A DNA stretch of 64,000 nucleotides from Streptomyces davaonensis JCM 4913 (GCF_000349325.1 NC_020504.1:7288053-7352052); one strand, 5' to 3'; shown: positions 15,499-24,999, numbered from the stretch's first letter. Translations and numbers: made by a program. The notes: generated by a model not told the origin, from the letters alone.

Positions 15499-16626
15499 TC
15501 ACAGCCAGCCGTTGCGCCTGAAGCCGCGGTAAAGGCTCAGACAGGCCACGGCTATCACGCCTATGACCAGCGGATACCCGAACTTCCAGTGCAGCTCCGG
15601 CATGTGGTCGAAGTTCATGCCGTAGACCCCGCAGACCATCGTCGGCACCGCGACCAGCGCGGCCCAGGCCGTGATCTTCCGCATGTCCTCGTTCTGCGCG
15701 ACGGTGACCTGCGCGAGGTGTGCCTGGAGGATCGAGTTGAGCAGTTCGTCGAAGGAGGCGATCTGCTCCCTGACCCGCAGGAGGTGGTCGGAGACATCGC
15801 GGAAGTACGCCTGTATCTCCGGGTCGATCACCCGCAGCGGCCGGGTGGCCAGCTCATCCAGCGGTCGGGCCAGCGGGGCCACCGCCCGCTTCAGTTCGAG
15901 GAGTTCCCGCTTGAGCTGGTAGATCCGGCCTGGGTCGACCCGCGCGCCCGCCTCCGCGAACACATCCGTCTCCACCTGGTCGATATCGGCCTGCACCGAG
16001 TCGGTGACGCTCAGATAGTCGTCCACCACGTGGTCCGCGATGGCGTGCAGCACCGCCGCCGGGCCCTTGGCGAGCTGCTCGGGCTGTGACTCCAGCTCCT
16101 CGCGCAGCGGACCCAGTGAGCCATGCCGGCCGTGCCGCACGGTGATCACGAAGTCCTCGCCGGCGAAGACCATGATCTCGCCGGTGTCCACGACCTCGCT
16201 GGTCGCCGTCAGCTCTTCGTGCTCGACGTAGCAGACCGTCTTGAACACCGCGAACAGCGTCTCGTCGTAGCGCTCCAGCTTGGGACGCTGATGGGCCTCG
16301 ACAGCGTCCTCGACGGCCAGTGGATGCAGCTCGAACAGCTCGGCGATGCCCGCGAACTCCTGGTCCGTCGGCTCGTGCAGGCCGAGCCAGACGAAACCGT
16401 CGCCGCGCTTGCGCACCCGCTCCACTATGTCGACCAGGTCGCCGCTCGCGGGGACGCGTGCCCCCTCGCGGTAGCTCACACAGTTCACCACGGAGGAACC
16501 CAGCGGGGAGCGGGCCGGGTGGCTCAGGTCGACGCGGGGGCGCCGCCGGGCCAGTCGGGCCACCTTGCGCAGGCCGCCGACCGTGCCGAGGCTCGTGACC
16601 TTCCGCAGATTTCCTGCCATGGACAT
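15499..16626 (-). CDS. corA: magnesium/cobalt transport protein CorA
   Basis: This 375-aa protein has the CorA layout: a large cytoplasmic domain with long helices, then two C-terminal helices separated by the signature YGMNFDHMPEL, and a basic end (SLYRGFRRNGWL). CorA forms a pentameric Mg2+ channel in the membrane. Two ATGs three codons apart are possible starts; I use the first. Its ribosome-site region is tandemly duplicated (see separate entry). It is divergent from the methyltransferase gene. Confidence 0.92.
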   Translation of the reverse strand: MSMAGNLRKVTSLGTVGGLRKVARLARRRPRVDLSHPARSPLGSSVVNCVSYREGARVPASGDLVDIVERVRKRGDGFVWLGLHEPTDQEFAGIAELFELHPLAVEDAVEAHQRPKLERYDETLFAVFKTVCYVEHEELTATSEVVDTGEIMVFAGEDFVITVRHGRHGSLGPLREELESQPEQLAKGPAAVLHAIADHVVDDYLSVTDSVQADIDQVETDVFAEAGARVDPGRIYQLKRELLELKRAVAPLARPLDELATRPLRVIDPEIQAYFRDVSDHLLRVREQIASFDELLNSILQAHLAQVTVAQNEDMRKITAWAALVAVPTMVCGVYGMNFDHMPELHWKFGYPLVIGVIAVACLSLYRGFRRNGWL

Positions 16627-16627
16627 C

Positions 16628-16655
16628 TGGATCTCCTCGCGTGGATCTCCTCGCG
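16628..16655. repeat. tandem 14-bp duplication of the corA ribosome-binding region
   Basis: The 14-bp unit TGGATCTCCTCGCG occurs twice with no gap (16628-16641 and 16642-16655). Read on the corA strand it is CGCGAGGAGATCCA twice, so the AGGAGA ribosome site is present in two copies, the nearer one 5 nt before the ATG. Confidence 0.85.
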
Positions 16656-16836
16656 CCGTTCTTCCGCGCTGGTTGCGCCAGTGTGCCAGGTCGGCGTGAG
16701 AGCCGGGTAAGCCTGTGGGAGCAGGTCATTCCGCTTGGTTCCCGGCTGTGGACAACTCGCCTCACCGGGGTCGTGAGCGCCTTCCCGGTGCGCGTCGACC
16801 ACTCCGGACAAGACGGATAACTGGGATGATCGCGGC

Positions 16837-17631
16837 ATGACGCGAACCGACGGGTATCTCCTGGACAACCGGCAGAGTGAAGCCGGCGAGCGTTTCGACG
16901 CCTTCGCCGCCCTCTTCGATCCCACGACCTTCCGGCACTTCGAAGCCCTGGGCGTAGGCGCCGGTTGGCGCTGCTGGGAGGTCGGCGCGGGCGGCACCTC
17001 CGTGGTGTCCTGGCTCGCCAAGAAGGTCGGGCCGACCGGACGGGTGGTGGCAACCGACATCGACACCTCACGGGTCGCGGCGGCCGCCCGGCCGCCGGTC
17101 GAGGTGCGCGTCCACGACGTGGGAACCGAGGAACCGCCGGGGGAGGGCTTCGATCTGGTACATGCCCGGCTCGTCCTCGTTCATGTCCCGGACCGGGAAC
17201 GGGCGTTGCGGTCGATGATCGACGCGCTGCGGCCCGGCGGACGGCTCATCGTGGAGGACGCCGACCCCGGCCTCCAGCCCCTTGCCTGCCCCGACGAACA
17301 CGGCCCCGAACAGCAGTTGGCGAACCGGCTGCGCCAAGGCTTCCGCAAGCTCCTCGCCGACCGGGGCGCCGATCTCTCCTACGGGCGCAGGCTCCCGCGG
17401 CTGCTGCGGCAGGCCGGGCTTCAGCGGGTCGAGGCCGACGCGTACTTCCCGGTCGCCTCGCCCGCCTGCGCGGCCCTGGAGTCGGCGACGATCCGCCAGG
17501 TCCGCGACCAGCTCGTCGCCGCGGACCTCGCCACCGACCAGGACGTCGACCGCCACCTGGCCAATGTCGCCTCAGGCCGCATGGACCTGGCCACGGCCCC
17601 GATGATCTCGGCGTGGGGGCGAAAGGGCTGA
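16837..17631 (+). CDS. class I SAM-dependent methyltransferase
   Basis: This 264-aa protein has a Rossmann methyltransferase domain: motif I VGAGGTSVVSWLAKKVGPTG, the acidic end of strand 2 (VVATDID), DLVHARLVLVHVPDRERAL, and LRPGGRLIVEDADPG. The substrate is not evident. It is a stand-alone gene, divergent from corA and convergent with the pseudouridine kinase gene. Confidence 0.85.
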   Translation: MTRTDGYLLDNRQSEAGERFDAFAALFDPTTFRHFEALGVGAGWRCWEVGAGGTSVVSWLAKKVGPTGRVVATDIDTSRVAAAARPPVEVRVHDVGTEEPPGEGFDLVHARLVLVHVPDRERALRSMIDALRPGGRLIVEDADPGLQPLACPDEHGPEQQLANRLRQGFRKLLADRGADLSYGRRLPRLLRQAGLQRVEADAYFPVASPACAALESATIRQVRDQLVAADLATDQDVDRHLANVASGRMDLATAPMISAWGRKG

Positions 17632-17668
17632 GGCGGACGGGGAGCCCGCAGCTCGCCCACGGCCTCCG

Positions 17669-18583
17669 TCAGTCCGCCCCCGGCGGTCTCCCGCCCACCC
17701 GCTGCACCGCCGACGCGCCCGCCCGGCACCCCTCCCGTGCCGCATCCTCGGGGTCCGTGCCCCTGAGCAGCGCGGCGAGGAAGGCACCGGTGAAGGCGTC
17801 GCCCGCTCCGGTCGTGTCGGTCGGGGTCGCCGGTGCCGCCGGAATACGGGCGCGTACCGTGCCGCCCTCCGCCACCAGCGCACCGGCCGCGCCCTGCTTG
17901 ACGACGACCAGCGGGATCTGGCGGCTCAGCTTGGCTGCCGCGTCCGCCGCGTCGGGCAGCCCCGTCAGCAGGCAGGCCTCGTCCCGGCTGGGCAGCAGGA
18001 CCTCGACGCCGTCGACGAGGGCGAGGAACCGGTCCACCCCCAGGTCCACCAGGAACCCGGCCGACGCCGGATCCAGGCTCACCGGCACCCCACGCGCGCG
18101 GGCCGACTCGAGGGCCGCCGCCACCAGCGCCCGGCTCGGCTCGGAGAACAGCAGATAGCCCGACAGATGCAGCCGGGCCACACCGTCCAGCAACGCCTCC
18201 GACCAGTCGTCGGCGTCCAGCCGTAGCGAGGCGCCGCTGTCCGTCAGGAACGTCCGCTCGGCCGCCGCCTCTGCGTCGACCAGGCAGATCACCGTCCCGG
18301 TCGGCGCCCGGGGGTCGACGACGAGATGCGGCCGTACGCCGCAGACCGCGAGTTCCCGCTCGTGCCAGGCCGCCGCGTCCGCGCCCACCCGCCCGAGCAG
18401 CCGTACCTCCGCGGCCGCGGAGTACGCCGCCCAGCAGGCCACATTGGCGCCCGCGCCGCCCGGCACGGTCCGGATCGCGGCGGCCGTGTCCGTGCCCGGG
18501 GCGAGCGGGCCCCGGTGCCGGGCGATCACGTCCGTGACGACATCGCCGACGACCAGCAGGGCACCGTCCGGCGCGGTCGTCAC
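17669..18583 (-). CDS. psuK: PfkB-family kinase, probable pseudouridine kinase
   Basis: This 304-aa protein has both PfkB signatures: PGGAGANVACWAA near the N-terminus and DTTGAGDAFTGAFLAALL near residue 259, with the catalytic Asp in GAGD. Its GTG start overlaps the psuG stop (GTGA). PfkB kinases next to PsuG phosphorylate pseudouridine to its 5'-phosphate, which PsuG then splits. The role rests on this neighbour and on family knowledge, since PfkB sequences alone do not fix the substrate. Confidence 0.82.
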   Translation of the reverse strand: MTTAPDGALLVVGDVVTDVIARHRGPLAPGTDTAAAIRTVPGGAGANVACWAAYSAAAEVRLLGRVGADAAAWHERELAVCGVRPHLVVDPRAPTGTVICLVDAEAAAERTFLTDSGASLRLDADDWSEALLDGVARLHLSGYLLFSEPSRALVAAALESARARGVPVSLDPASAGFLVDLGVDRFLALVDGVEVLLPSRDEACLLTGLPDAADAAAKLSRQIPLVVVKQGAAGALVAEGGTVRARIPAAPATPTDTTGAGDAFTGAFLAALLRGTDPEDAAREGCRAGASAVQRVGGRPPGAD

Positions 18584-19488
18584 GCCCGGGCCCAGGCCGC
18601 CGCGATCCGCGCCGCCAGCCGTACGTTGCCGCGCACCGCCGCCAGATTGGCGTCGAGCGAGGCTCCGTCGGTGTGCCGAACCAGGTAGTCGAGCAGGAAC
18701 GGCGTGACGGCCTGGCCGGTGACGCCCTCCTCCTCGCACGCGTGCAGCGCCTCGGCGAGCACACGCGCGTGCAGCCCGGGATCCAGCTGCTCCGCCTCCG
18801 GTACGGGGTTGGCGACGATCAGCGCCGACTCCGGGCCGTCCAGAGCGTCCTGAGCCCGCATCACCTCCGCGACCTCCTCCGGGGAGCGCAGTGTCCAGTC
18901 CACCGGATGTCCCGAGTCCGACAGGTAGAAGCCGGGGAAGCGGTCGGTGCCGTACCCGGCGACCGCGACCCCTAGCGTCTCCAGCCGCTGGAGCGTGGCC
19001 GGCACGTCCAGGATCGACTTCACGCCCGCGCAGACCACCGTGATCCGGGTGCGCGCCAGCAACCCCAGGTCGGCCGACTCGTCCTGGGTCACCGTCCACT
19101 CCCGGTGCACCCCGCCGAGCCCGCCCGTCGCGAACACCCGCACGCCCGCCAGCCCTGCCAGCAGGGCCGTCGCCGACACGGTGGTCGCCCCGCTCGCTCC
19201 GGCCGCCACCGCGAGCGGCAGATCGCGGTGACCGAGCTTGCGGATCCCGTCCTCGTTGGCGACCCGTTCCAACTGCTCCTTGTCCAGGCCCACATGGGGG
19301 CGCCCGTCCAGCACGGCGATCGTCGCGGGCACGGCACCCGCGGCGCGTACGACGTTCTCCAGCTCAAGGGCCACCTGGAGGTTGCGCGGGCGGGGCAGCC
19401 CGTGCGCGATGATCGTGGACTCCAGGGCCACCACGGGTCGACGCGCGTCGATCGCGTCCCGTACCTCTTCCGACACCACCAGCACCAC
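18580..19488 (-). CDS. psuG: pseudouridine-5'-phosphate glycosidase
   Basis: This 302-aa protein matches PsuG throughout: VVALESTIIAHGLPRPRN, GRPHVGLDKEQLERVA, ATTVSATALLAGLAGVRVFATGG (motif edges), GVKSILDVPATLQRLETLGV and YGTDRFPGFY. It cleaves pseudouridine 5'-phosphate into uracil and ribose 5-phosphate, a salvage route for RNA breakdown products. The frame reaches far upstream; the GTG at 19486-19488 is chosen because GGAGG (19496-19500) lies 7 nt before it. Confidence 0.92.
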   Translation of the reverse strand: MVLVVSEEVRDAIDARRPVVALESTIIAHGLPRPRNLQVALELENVVRAAGAVPATIAVLDGRPHVGLDKEQLERVANEDGIRKLGHRDLPLAVAAGASGATTVSATALLAGLAGVRVFATGGLGGVHREWTVTQDESADLGLLARTRITVVCAGVKSILDVPATLQRLETLGVAVAGYGTDRFPGFYLSDSGHPVDWTLRSPEEVAEVMRAQDALDGPESALIVANPVPEAEQLDPGLHARVLAEALHACEEEGVTGQAVTPFLLDYLVRHTDGASLDANLAAVRGNVRLAARIAAAWARA

Positions 19489-19587
19489 GCGCCCGCCTCC
19501 TGTCGTTCGGTTCTCCCTCATCCCTGGCGAGCCCGGCGGCCGGTCAAACACTTGCGGCCGGTGGGGGACGACACCAGCCTGGGACGC

Positions 19588-20016
19588 ATGACCGACCACA
19601 CCGCACGAATCGACCATGTCGTCCTCTGGGTGAGCGACCCGATCGCGTCGACCGAGTTCTACGAGAAGACGCTGGGCACGGAGCCGGTACGGCTCGCCGA
19701 ATTCGCCGCGGGACAGGTGCCGTTCCCCTCGGTGCGGCTCAACGAGGAGACCATCATCGACCTGATGCCGCAGACCATGGCGGCACGGATGAAGATGCTC
19801 CCGGGCGCCGTGGAGAGCGCGGGACACCCGGTCAACCACGTCTGTGTCGCCCTCCCGGCGGACGCCTTCGACGCACTGCTCGGCCGCCTGGAGGGCAGCG
19901 CGGTGCCGGTCTCGGAGATCTCCCACGACTCCTTCGGCGCCCGCGGCCCGGCCAGGCGCAGCTTCTACTTCCGCGACCCGGACGGGAACGTCTTCGAGGC
20001 CCGGCACTACGACTAG
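19588..20016 (+). CDS. VOC/glyoxalase-fold protein
   Basis: This 142-aa protein is a two-module vicinal oxygen chelate protein: RIDHVVLWVSDPIASTEFYEKTLG and NHVCVALPADAFDALLGRL, ending in FYFRDPDGNVFEARHY. Metal ligands would be the His in IDHVV, the His in NHVCV and the Glu in FEARH. It could be a dioxygenase, lyase or resistance protein; the substrate is unknown. It is divergent from psuG and convergent with ogt. Confidence 0.82.
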   Translation: MTDHTARIDHVVLWVSDPIASTEFYEKTLGTEPVRLAEFAAGQVPFPSVRLNEETIIDLMPQTMAARMKMLPGAVESAGHPVNHVCVALPADAFDALLGRLEGSAVPVSEISHDSFGARGPARRSFYFRDPDGNVFEARHYD

Positions 20017-20030
20017 AGCCCGGCGAAGGT

Positions 20031-20585
20031 TCAGAACAGCGGCTCGGGCAGCACGCCCTCCAGCGCCAGCAGCTTTCGCTTGGTCTCCAGGCCGCCCCCG
20101 AAGCCCCCGATGCCGCCGTCGCTCTCCACGACCCGGTGGCAGGGCACGACCACGGGCAGCGGATTGGCGCCCATCGCCATGCCCACCGCCTGCGCGGCGC
20201 CCGGCTGGCCGACCCGCCCGGCCAGATCGCCGTAGCCGACGACCGAGCCGAACGGCACTCCGGTGGCCAGCTCGCGCAGCACCTGCCGGTTGAAGCCCGA
20301 GATCAGCGACCAGTCCAGGGGCAGCTCGAAGTCGTGTCGCTCGCCCGCGAAGTACGCCTTCACCTGGCGTATCGCCTCGGCGAGCAAGGGGGAGTCGGGC
20401 GCCTCGACCGGTTCGCCGCCCAGCCGGGAGCCGAGCCGGTCCAGGGCCCGGTCGCGCACCGCGTCGGTGGCGTGGAAGACGACATTGACCACGCCCTCGC
20501 GGGTCGCGGCCAACAGCAGCGGACCGATGTCGGTGTCGACGACGGCCCACACGACCTGCTGCTCGTACTGCCCATGGCTGTCCAT
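20031..20585 (-). CDS. ogt: methylated-DNA-protein-cysteine methyltransferase
   Basis: This 184-aa protein repairs O6-alkylguanine by moving the alkyl group to its own cysteine. The active site PVVVPCHRVVESDGGIGGFG is near residue 148, and VPFGSVVGYGDLAGRVGQP holds the DNA-binding helix-turn-helix. The ATG at 20583-20585 is supported by the promoter: a damage-type promoter ends 7 nt before it, so the mRNA is probably leaderless. No Ada domain is present. Confidence 0.92.
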   Translation of the reverse strand: MDSHGQYEQQVVWAVVDTDIGPLLLAATREGVVNVVFHATDAVRDRALDRLGSRLGGEPVEAPDSPLLAEAIRQVKAYFAGERHDFELPLDWSLISGFNRQVLRELATGVPFGSVVGYGDLAGRVGQPGAAQAVGMAMGANPLPVVVPCHRVVESDGGIGGFGGGLETKRKLLALEGVLPEPLF

Positions 20586-20592
20586 GCGTCCC

Positions 20593-20615
20593 ACCGTACG
20601 GCCGGGCACTGACAA
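20593..20615 (-). promoter_or_regulatory. PafBC/RecA-NDp-type DNA-damage promoter of ogt
   Basis: On the minus strand TTGTCAGTG (20607-20615), an 8-bp spacer and TACGGT (20593-20598) match the mycobacterial RecA-independent damage promoter TTGTCRGTG-N8-TANNNT exactly. The predicted start of transcription is at or next to the ATG. Confidence 0.8.
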
Positions 20616-20618
20616 CGC

Positions 20619-20651
20619 CCCGGGGAACCGGCACCGCACCGGCTCCCCGGG
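20619..20651 (-). terminator. hairpin terminator downstream of the glycerophosphodiesterase gene
   Basis: Arms CCCGGGGAACCGG (20619-20631) and CCGGCTCCCCGGG (20639-20651) pair with a single G-T or mismatch position and a 7-nt loop. It lies just after the phosphodiesterase stop and overlaps the upstream edge of the ogt promoter. Confidence 0.65.
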
Positions 20652-20657
20652 CCCGGG

Positions 20658-21533
20658 TCACCCTCCTTGCACGGCGTCGCGCACCACGTCGGGCTTGTTG
20701 GTGATGATCCCGTCGACGCCGTACCCGGCGACCCGCCGGGCGTCGGCCGCGGTGTCGACGGTCCAGGTGAAGACCTCCAGCGAAGCGCCGTGCGGCCCGG
20801 TGAAGGCGTGCACGGCGGCGACATAGCCCGTGGAGATCGAGCCGTGGGCGGGGTTGATCTGGTCGGCGAACTCGGCGTACGCGGGCAGCTCCGCCACGTT
20901 CGGCGTGCCGAGGAACCCGGTCCTGACGGCCGGCTTGAGGTCGCGGACGGTGCGCAGGGTGTCCGCGCCGAAGCTCTGCACGATCAGCCGCCCGGCCACA
21001 TGTTCCCGGTCGAGCCAGCCCTCGTTGCCGAGCACCTTCAGGGTCTGCCGCTCGATGCCCGGGTACAGGACGGGGTTCTTGATCTCCAGGAGCAGCTTCT
21101 GGTGGTTCCGCTCGACGCGGTGCAGGTACCGCTCCAGCGTCGGCACGCGCGCGCCCGCGTACTCGGGGCCGAACCAGCTGCCGGCGTCCAGGCGTGCGAT
21201 CTCCGCGGCGGTGAAGTCCTTCACCTTCCAGGGCGCCCGGCCCGGGAAGACCTGCTCCACATCGGTGGTGCGCATCAGGTTGTCGTCGTGGAGGACGACC
21301 AGCTCACCGTCCTTGGTGCGCTGGACGTCGTTCTCGACCCACTGGATGCCCTGTTCGGCCGCCTTGTCGACGGCGGCGAGGGTGTTCTCGGGCGCGTAGG
21401 CCGAGGCGCCCCGGTGGGCGAGGATCACCGGCGGCTCGCCGGTGCTGCCCGCCCGGGCTGTGGAAGTCGGCAGCAGGAAAGCGGCGGTCCCCAGGAGCGC
21501 GGAGGTCGTGGCGGCAACTGCGCGCGCGTGCAT
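20658..21533 (-). CDS. secreted glycerophosphodiester phosphodiesterase
   Basis: This 291-aa protein has an N-terminal signal peptide (MHARAVAATTSALLGTAAFL, cleavage near TARAG) and a GDPD TIM barrel. The conserved start ILAHRGASAYAPENTLAAVD, the WVENDVQRTKDGELVVLHDD segment (catalytic His and metal ligands) and LLLEIKNP are all present. It releases glycerol 3-phosphate from deacylated phospholipids or teichoic acids outside the cell. In S. coelicolor secreted enzymes of this kind (GlpQ1, GlpQ2) are under phosphate control; by position this could be the GlpQ2 counterpart, but I saw no convincing PHO box. Confidence 0.88.
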   Translation of the reverse strand: MHARAVAATTSALLGTAAFLLPTSTARAGSTGEPPVILAHRGASAYAPENTLAAVDKAAEQGIQWVENDVQRTKDGELVVLHDDNLMRTTDVEQVFPGRAPWKVKDFTAAEIARLDAGSWFGPEYAGARVPTLERYLHRVERNHQKLLLEIKNPVLYPGIERQTLKVLGNEGWLDREHVAGRLIVQSFGADTLRTVRDLKPAVRTGFLGTPNVAELPAYAEFADQINPAHGSISTGYVAAVHAFTGPHGASLEVFTWTVDTAADARRVAGYGVDGIITNKPDVVRDAVQGG

Positions 21534-21812
21534 GCGTACTCCTTCTGTCGAACATCACGGTCAGCACCACTGTGACAGCAGAGCGTCAACAGCAAGGGGT
21601 TGCGCCATGGCCATCGATTGAATGGGGTTGCCCAAGTCCGTTCACCACTGCCGCACAACTGGGGCAGGGCCGTGTTTCTTTGCCGGAAAATCGTTCGACC
21701 ATTCCGGTGGGGGTCATACTCTCTGCACTCGACCCTGACCGCTCGGGCGGTCCTGGGAGGGGGTGCACATCAGCACATTCCAGGATGTAAGAGGGCGGAA
21801 GGACAGCCGCGC

Positions 21813-22682
21813 ATGCAGGGCACGGTCGACGGATTCAGCTACGGCCTCGTCACACCGCTGGTGGCCTACCTCATGGCCTGCCTCGGTGGCGCCCTCGGCC
21901 TGCGCTGCACCACCAGAGCCATGCTCGTCACCCGCTCCTGGCGCCCCGGCTGGCTGGCCCTCGGCTCGGCGGTCATCGGTTCCGGCATATGGACCATGCA
22001 CTTCGTCGCGATGATGGGGTTCACCGTCGAGGGGACCCCGATCCACTACGACAAGCCGATGACGTTCGCGAGCCTCGCCGTCGCCGTCGTCATGGTCGGC
22101 GTCGGGATCTTCATAGTCGGCTACAAGGGCGCCCGCGGCACGGCCCTGTTCACCGGCGGCACCATCACCGGGCTCGGCATAGCCTCCATGCACTACCTGG
22201 GCATGGCCGGCCTTCAGCTCGACGGCAAGCTGGAGTACAACACGCTCACCGTCGCCGCGTCCGTCGCCATAGCGATGGCCGCGGCCACCGCCGCCCTGTG
22301 GGCCGCCGGACAGGTCCGGGGCTTCGTGTGGAGCGTGGGCGCGAGCCTCGTCATGGGCCTGGCCGTGAGCGGAATGCACTACACCGGAATGGCCGCCCTC
22401 AGCGTCCATCTCCACAACGCCCAGAGCACGGCTACCGGCGACTCGCCCGCGGCCGTGCTCGCGCCCATGATGATCGGCCCGCTCGCCTTCCTGCTGCTGG
22501 CCGGAGTCGTCGTGATGTTCGACCCGCTCATGGTGATGGGCAAGCCCGACCCGGCCGTCGTCGACGACGACAAGCCCGGCGTCCCGGCCCACAGCTCCCC
22601 CGCCCACACCGCCCGCCACCCCCGGCTCCGCACCCGCCGCACCGTCGGCGAACGCCGCTCCCGCACCCCGCAGAACAGGTGA
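21813..22682 (+). CDS. MHYT-domain integral membrane sensor
   Basis: This 289-aa protein has seven likely membrane helices and three MHYT-type motifs: WTMHFVAM, SMHYLGM and GMHYTGM, which are thought to bind a metal (copper was proposed) and sense a gas or redox signal. After the membrane part there is only a short, basic, disordered tail (HPRLRTRRTVGERRSRTPQNR edges) and no GGDEF, EAL or kinase output domain. It must act through a partner or work alone. The ATG at 21813 has a GGAAGGA site. Confidence 0.85.
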   Translation: MQGTVDGFSYGLVTPLVAYLMACLGGALGLRCTTRAMLVTRSWRPGWLALGSAVIGSGIWTMHFVAMMGFTVEGTPIHYDKPMTFASLAVAVVMVGVGIFIVGYKGARGTALFTGGTITGLGIASMHYLGMAGLQLDGKLEYNTLTVAASVAIAMAAATAALWAAGQVRGFVWSVGASLVMGLAVSGMHYTGMAALSVHLHNAQSTATGDSPAAVLAPMMIGPLAFLLLAGVVVMFDPLMVMGKPDPAVVDDDKPGVPAHSSPAHTARHPRLRTRRTVGERRSRTPQNR

Positions 22683-22692
22683 CCCGGCCGCG

Positions 22693-22715
22693 TTGTCAGT
22701 GGGTGGCCGTACGGT
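22693..22715 (+). promoter_or_regulatory. PafBC/RecA-NDp-type DNA-damage promoter of uvrB
   Basis: TTGTCAGTG (22693-22701), spacer of 8, TACGGT (22710-22715): an exact match to TTGTCRGTG-N8-TANNNT. The ATG of uvrB begins 7 nt after the -10 element, so the transcript is probably leaderless. Confidence 0.85.
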
Positions 22716-22721
22716 GGATCC

Positions 22722-24848
22722 ATGCGGCCCGTTTCCAGCATCGAACGCACGGTGGCGCCCTTCGAGGTCGTCAGCCCCTACCAGCCCAGCGGCGACCAGC
22801 CGCAGGCCATCGCCGACCTCGCCCGGCGCATCCAGGCAGGTGAGAAGGACGTCGTCCTGCTCGGCGCGACCGGCACCGGCAAGTCCGCCACCACCGCGTG
22901 GATGATCGAGCAGCTCCAGCGCCCCACCCTGGTCATGGCACCGAACAAGACCCTGGCCGCGCAGCTGGCGAACGAGTTCCGGGAGCTGTTGCCGAACAAC
23001 GCCGTCGAGTACTTCGTCTCGTACTACGACTACTACCAGCCCGAGGCCTACGTCCCGCAGTCGGACACCTACATCGAGAAGGACTCCTCCATCAACGAGG
23101 AGGTCGAGCGGCTGCGCCACTCCGCCACCAACTCGCTGCTCACCCGCCGCGACGTCGTCGTGGTCGCCTCGGTGTCCTGCATCTACGGCCTCGGCACCCC
23201 GCAGGAGTACGTGGACCGCATGGTCCCCCTCAAGGTCGGCGAGGAGATCGACCGCGACCAGCTGCTGCGCCGCTTCGTGGACATCCAGTACACGCGCAAC
23301 GACGCGGCCTTCACCCGGGGCACCTTCCGGGTGCGCGGCGACACCATCGAGATCTTCCCGGTCTACGAGGAGCTGGCCGTCCGCATCGAGATGTTCGGCG
23401 ACGAGATCGAGGCGCTGTCCACACTGCACCCCCTCACCGGCGAGATCATCAGCGACGACGAGCAGCTGTACGTCTTCCCGGCCTCCCACTACGTCGCGGG
23501 CCCCGAGCGCCTGGAGCGCGCGGTCAACGACATCGAGAAGGAACTGGGGGAGCGCCTGGCCGAGCTGGAGAAGCAGGGCAAGCTCCTGGAGGCCCAGCGG
23601 CTGCGCATGCGCACCACCTACGACATCGAGATGCTCCGCCAGATCGGCAGCTGCTCCGGCGTGGAGAACTACTCGATGCACTTCGACGGCCGCCTGCCCG
23701 GCTCCCCGCCCAACACCCTGCTCGACTACTTCCCGGACGACTTCCTGCTCGTCATCGACGAGTCGCATGTGACCGTGCCGCAGATCGGCGCCATGTACGA
23801 GGGCGACGCCTCCCGCAAGCGCACCCTCGTGGACCACGGCTTCCGGCTGCCCTCCGCGCTCGACAACCGCCCGCTGAAGTGGGAGGAGTTCCAGGAGCGC
23901 ATCGGCCAGACCGTCTACCTCTCGGCCACCCCGGGCCAGTACGAGCTCTCGCGCTCCGACGGCGCGGTCGAGCAGATCATCCGCCCCACCGGCCTGGTCG
24001 ACCCGGAGGTCGTGGTCAAGCCCACCGAGGGCCAGATCGACGACCTGGTGCACGAGATCCGGACGCGCACCGAGAAGGACGAGCGGGTCCTGGTCACCAC
24101 CCTCACCAAGAAGATGGCCGAGGATCTCACCGACTACTTCCTGGAACTGGGCATCCAGGTGCGCTACCTGCACAGCGACGTCGACACCCTGCGCCGGGTG
24201 GAACTGCTGCGCGAACTGCGCGCCGGTGAGTACGACGTCCTGGTCGGCATCAACCTCCTGCGCGAGGGCCTCGACCTGCCCGAGGTCTCCCTGGTGGCCA
24301 TCCTCGACGCGGACAAGGAGGGCTTCCTGCGCTCGGGCACCTCCCTGATCCAGACCATCGGCCGCGCCGCGCGTAACGTCTCCGGCCAGGTCCACATGTA
24401 CGCCGACAAGATCACCCCGGCGATGGAGAAGGCCATCGACGAGACCAACCGCCGCCGGGAGAAGCAGGTCGCGTACAACAGGGCCAACGGCATCGACCCG
24501 CAGCCGCTGCGCAAGAAGATCAACGACATCGTCGCGCAGATCGCCCGCGAGGACGTCGACACCGAGCAACTGCTCGGCTCCGGCTACCGCAAGAGCAAGG
24601 ACGGCAAGGGCGCCAAGGCTCCCGTGCCCGCCCTGGGCGCGAAGTCGGCCAAGAGCAAGGGCAAGGCCAAGGAGGCCGTGCCCACCGACCGGCCGGCCGC
24701 CGAGCTCACCGAGCAGATCGAGGAGATGACCGCGCGGATGCGCGCCGCCGCGGCCGACCTCCAGTTCGAGATCGCGGCCCGGCTGCGCGACGAGGTCTCC
24801 GAGATGAAGAAGGAACTGCGCCAGATGAAGGAGGCGGGCCTGGCCTGA
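22722..24848 (+). CDS. uvrB: excinuclease ABC subunit B
   Basis: This 708-aa protein is a full-length UvrB, the damage-verifying helicase-like subunit of nucleotide excision repair. Visible landmarks are Walker [16 protein letters not shown] (about residue 47), the beta-hairpin region [19 protein letters not shown] (about 95-113), DESH motif II near 345, helicase motif VI ([13 protein letters not shown]) and a C-terminal UVR domain ([21 protein letters not shown]) that contacts UvrC. A Lys/Ala/Gly-rich linker precedes the UVR domain. The likely control is by the damage promoter directly upstream. Confidence 0.98.
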   Translation: MRPVSSIERTVAPFEVVSPYQPSGDQPQAIADLARRIQAGEKDVVLLGATGTGKSATTAWMIEQLQRPTLVMAPNKTLAAQLANEFRELLPNNAVEYFVSYYDYYQPEAYVPQSDTYIEKDSSINEEVERLRHSATNSLLTRRDVVVVASVSCIYGLGTPQEYVDRMVPLKVGEEIDRDQLLRRFVDIQYTRNDAAFTRGTFRVRGDTIEIFPVYEELAVRIEMFGDEIEALSTLHPLTGEIISDDEQLYVFPASHYVAGPERLERAVNDIEKELGERLAELEKQGKLLEAQRLRMRTTYDIEMLRQIGSCSGVENYSMHFDGRLPGSPPNTLLDYFPDDFLLVIDESHVTVPQIGAMYEGDASRKRTLVDHGFRLPSALDNRPLKWEEFQERIGQTVYLSATPGQYELSRSDGAVEQIIRPTGLVDPEVVVKPTEGQIDDLVHEIRTRTEKDERVLVTTLTKKMAEDLTDYFLELGIQVRYLHSDVDTLRRVELLRELRAGEYDVLVGINLLREGLDLPEVSLVAILDADKEGFLRSGTSLIQTIGRAARNVSGQVHMYADKITPAMEKAIDETNRRREKQVAYNRANGIDPQPLRKKINDIVAQIAREDVDTEQLLGSGYRKSKDGKGAKAPVPALGAKSAKSKGKAKEAVPTDRPAAELTEQIEEMTARMRAAAADLQFEIAARLRDEVSEMKKELRQMKEAGLA

Positions 24849-24919
24849 CGGGGCAGGAGAGACCGCGCGGGGGCCGCAGTGTTGCAAGACCGACACAAAG
24901 TGCGGACCTGGGTTAGGCA

Positions 24920-24942
24920 CTGTCAGTGCCCCTGCGTAGGGT
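24920..24942 (+). promoter_or_regulatory. DNA-damage-type promoter upstream of terD (one mismatch)
   Basis: CTGTCAGTG (24920-24928), 8-bp spacer, TAGGGT (24937-24942). It differs from TTGTCRGTG-N8-TANNNT only at the first base. It lies 58 nt before the GTG of the first TerD gene. Confidence 0.55.
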
Positions 24943-24999
24943 TCTCGTCATCCGCGGACTCCGCGGAAACAGGGGACAGTTCGAGAGGGGATTCAGCAC

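Noticed and set aside
21534..21640. PHO box before the glycerophosphodiesterase gene
   Set aside because: Some GTTGAC/TGTCAC words occur with about 11-nt spacing but they are too far from GTTCACC repeats to call.
21714..24920. 1068-aa minus-strand ORF opposite uvrB
   Set aside because: Shadow ORF from GC-rich third positions; uvrB on the plus strand explains the stretch and the antisense product is low-complexity.
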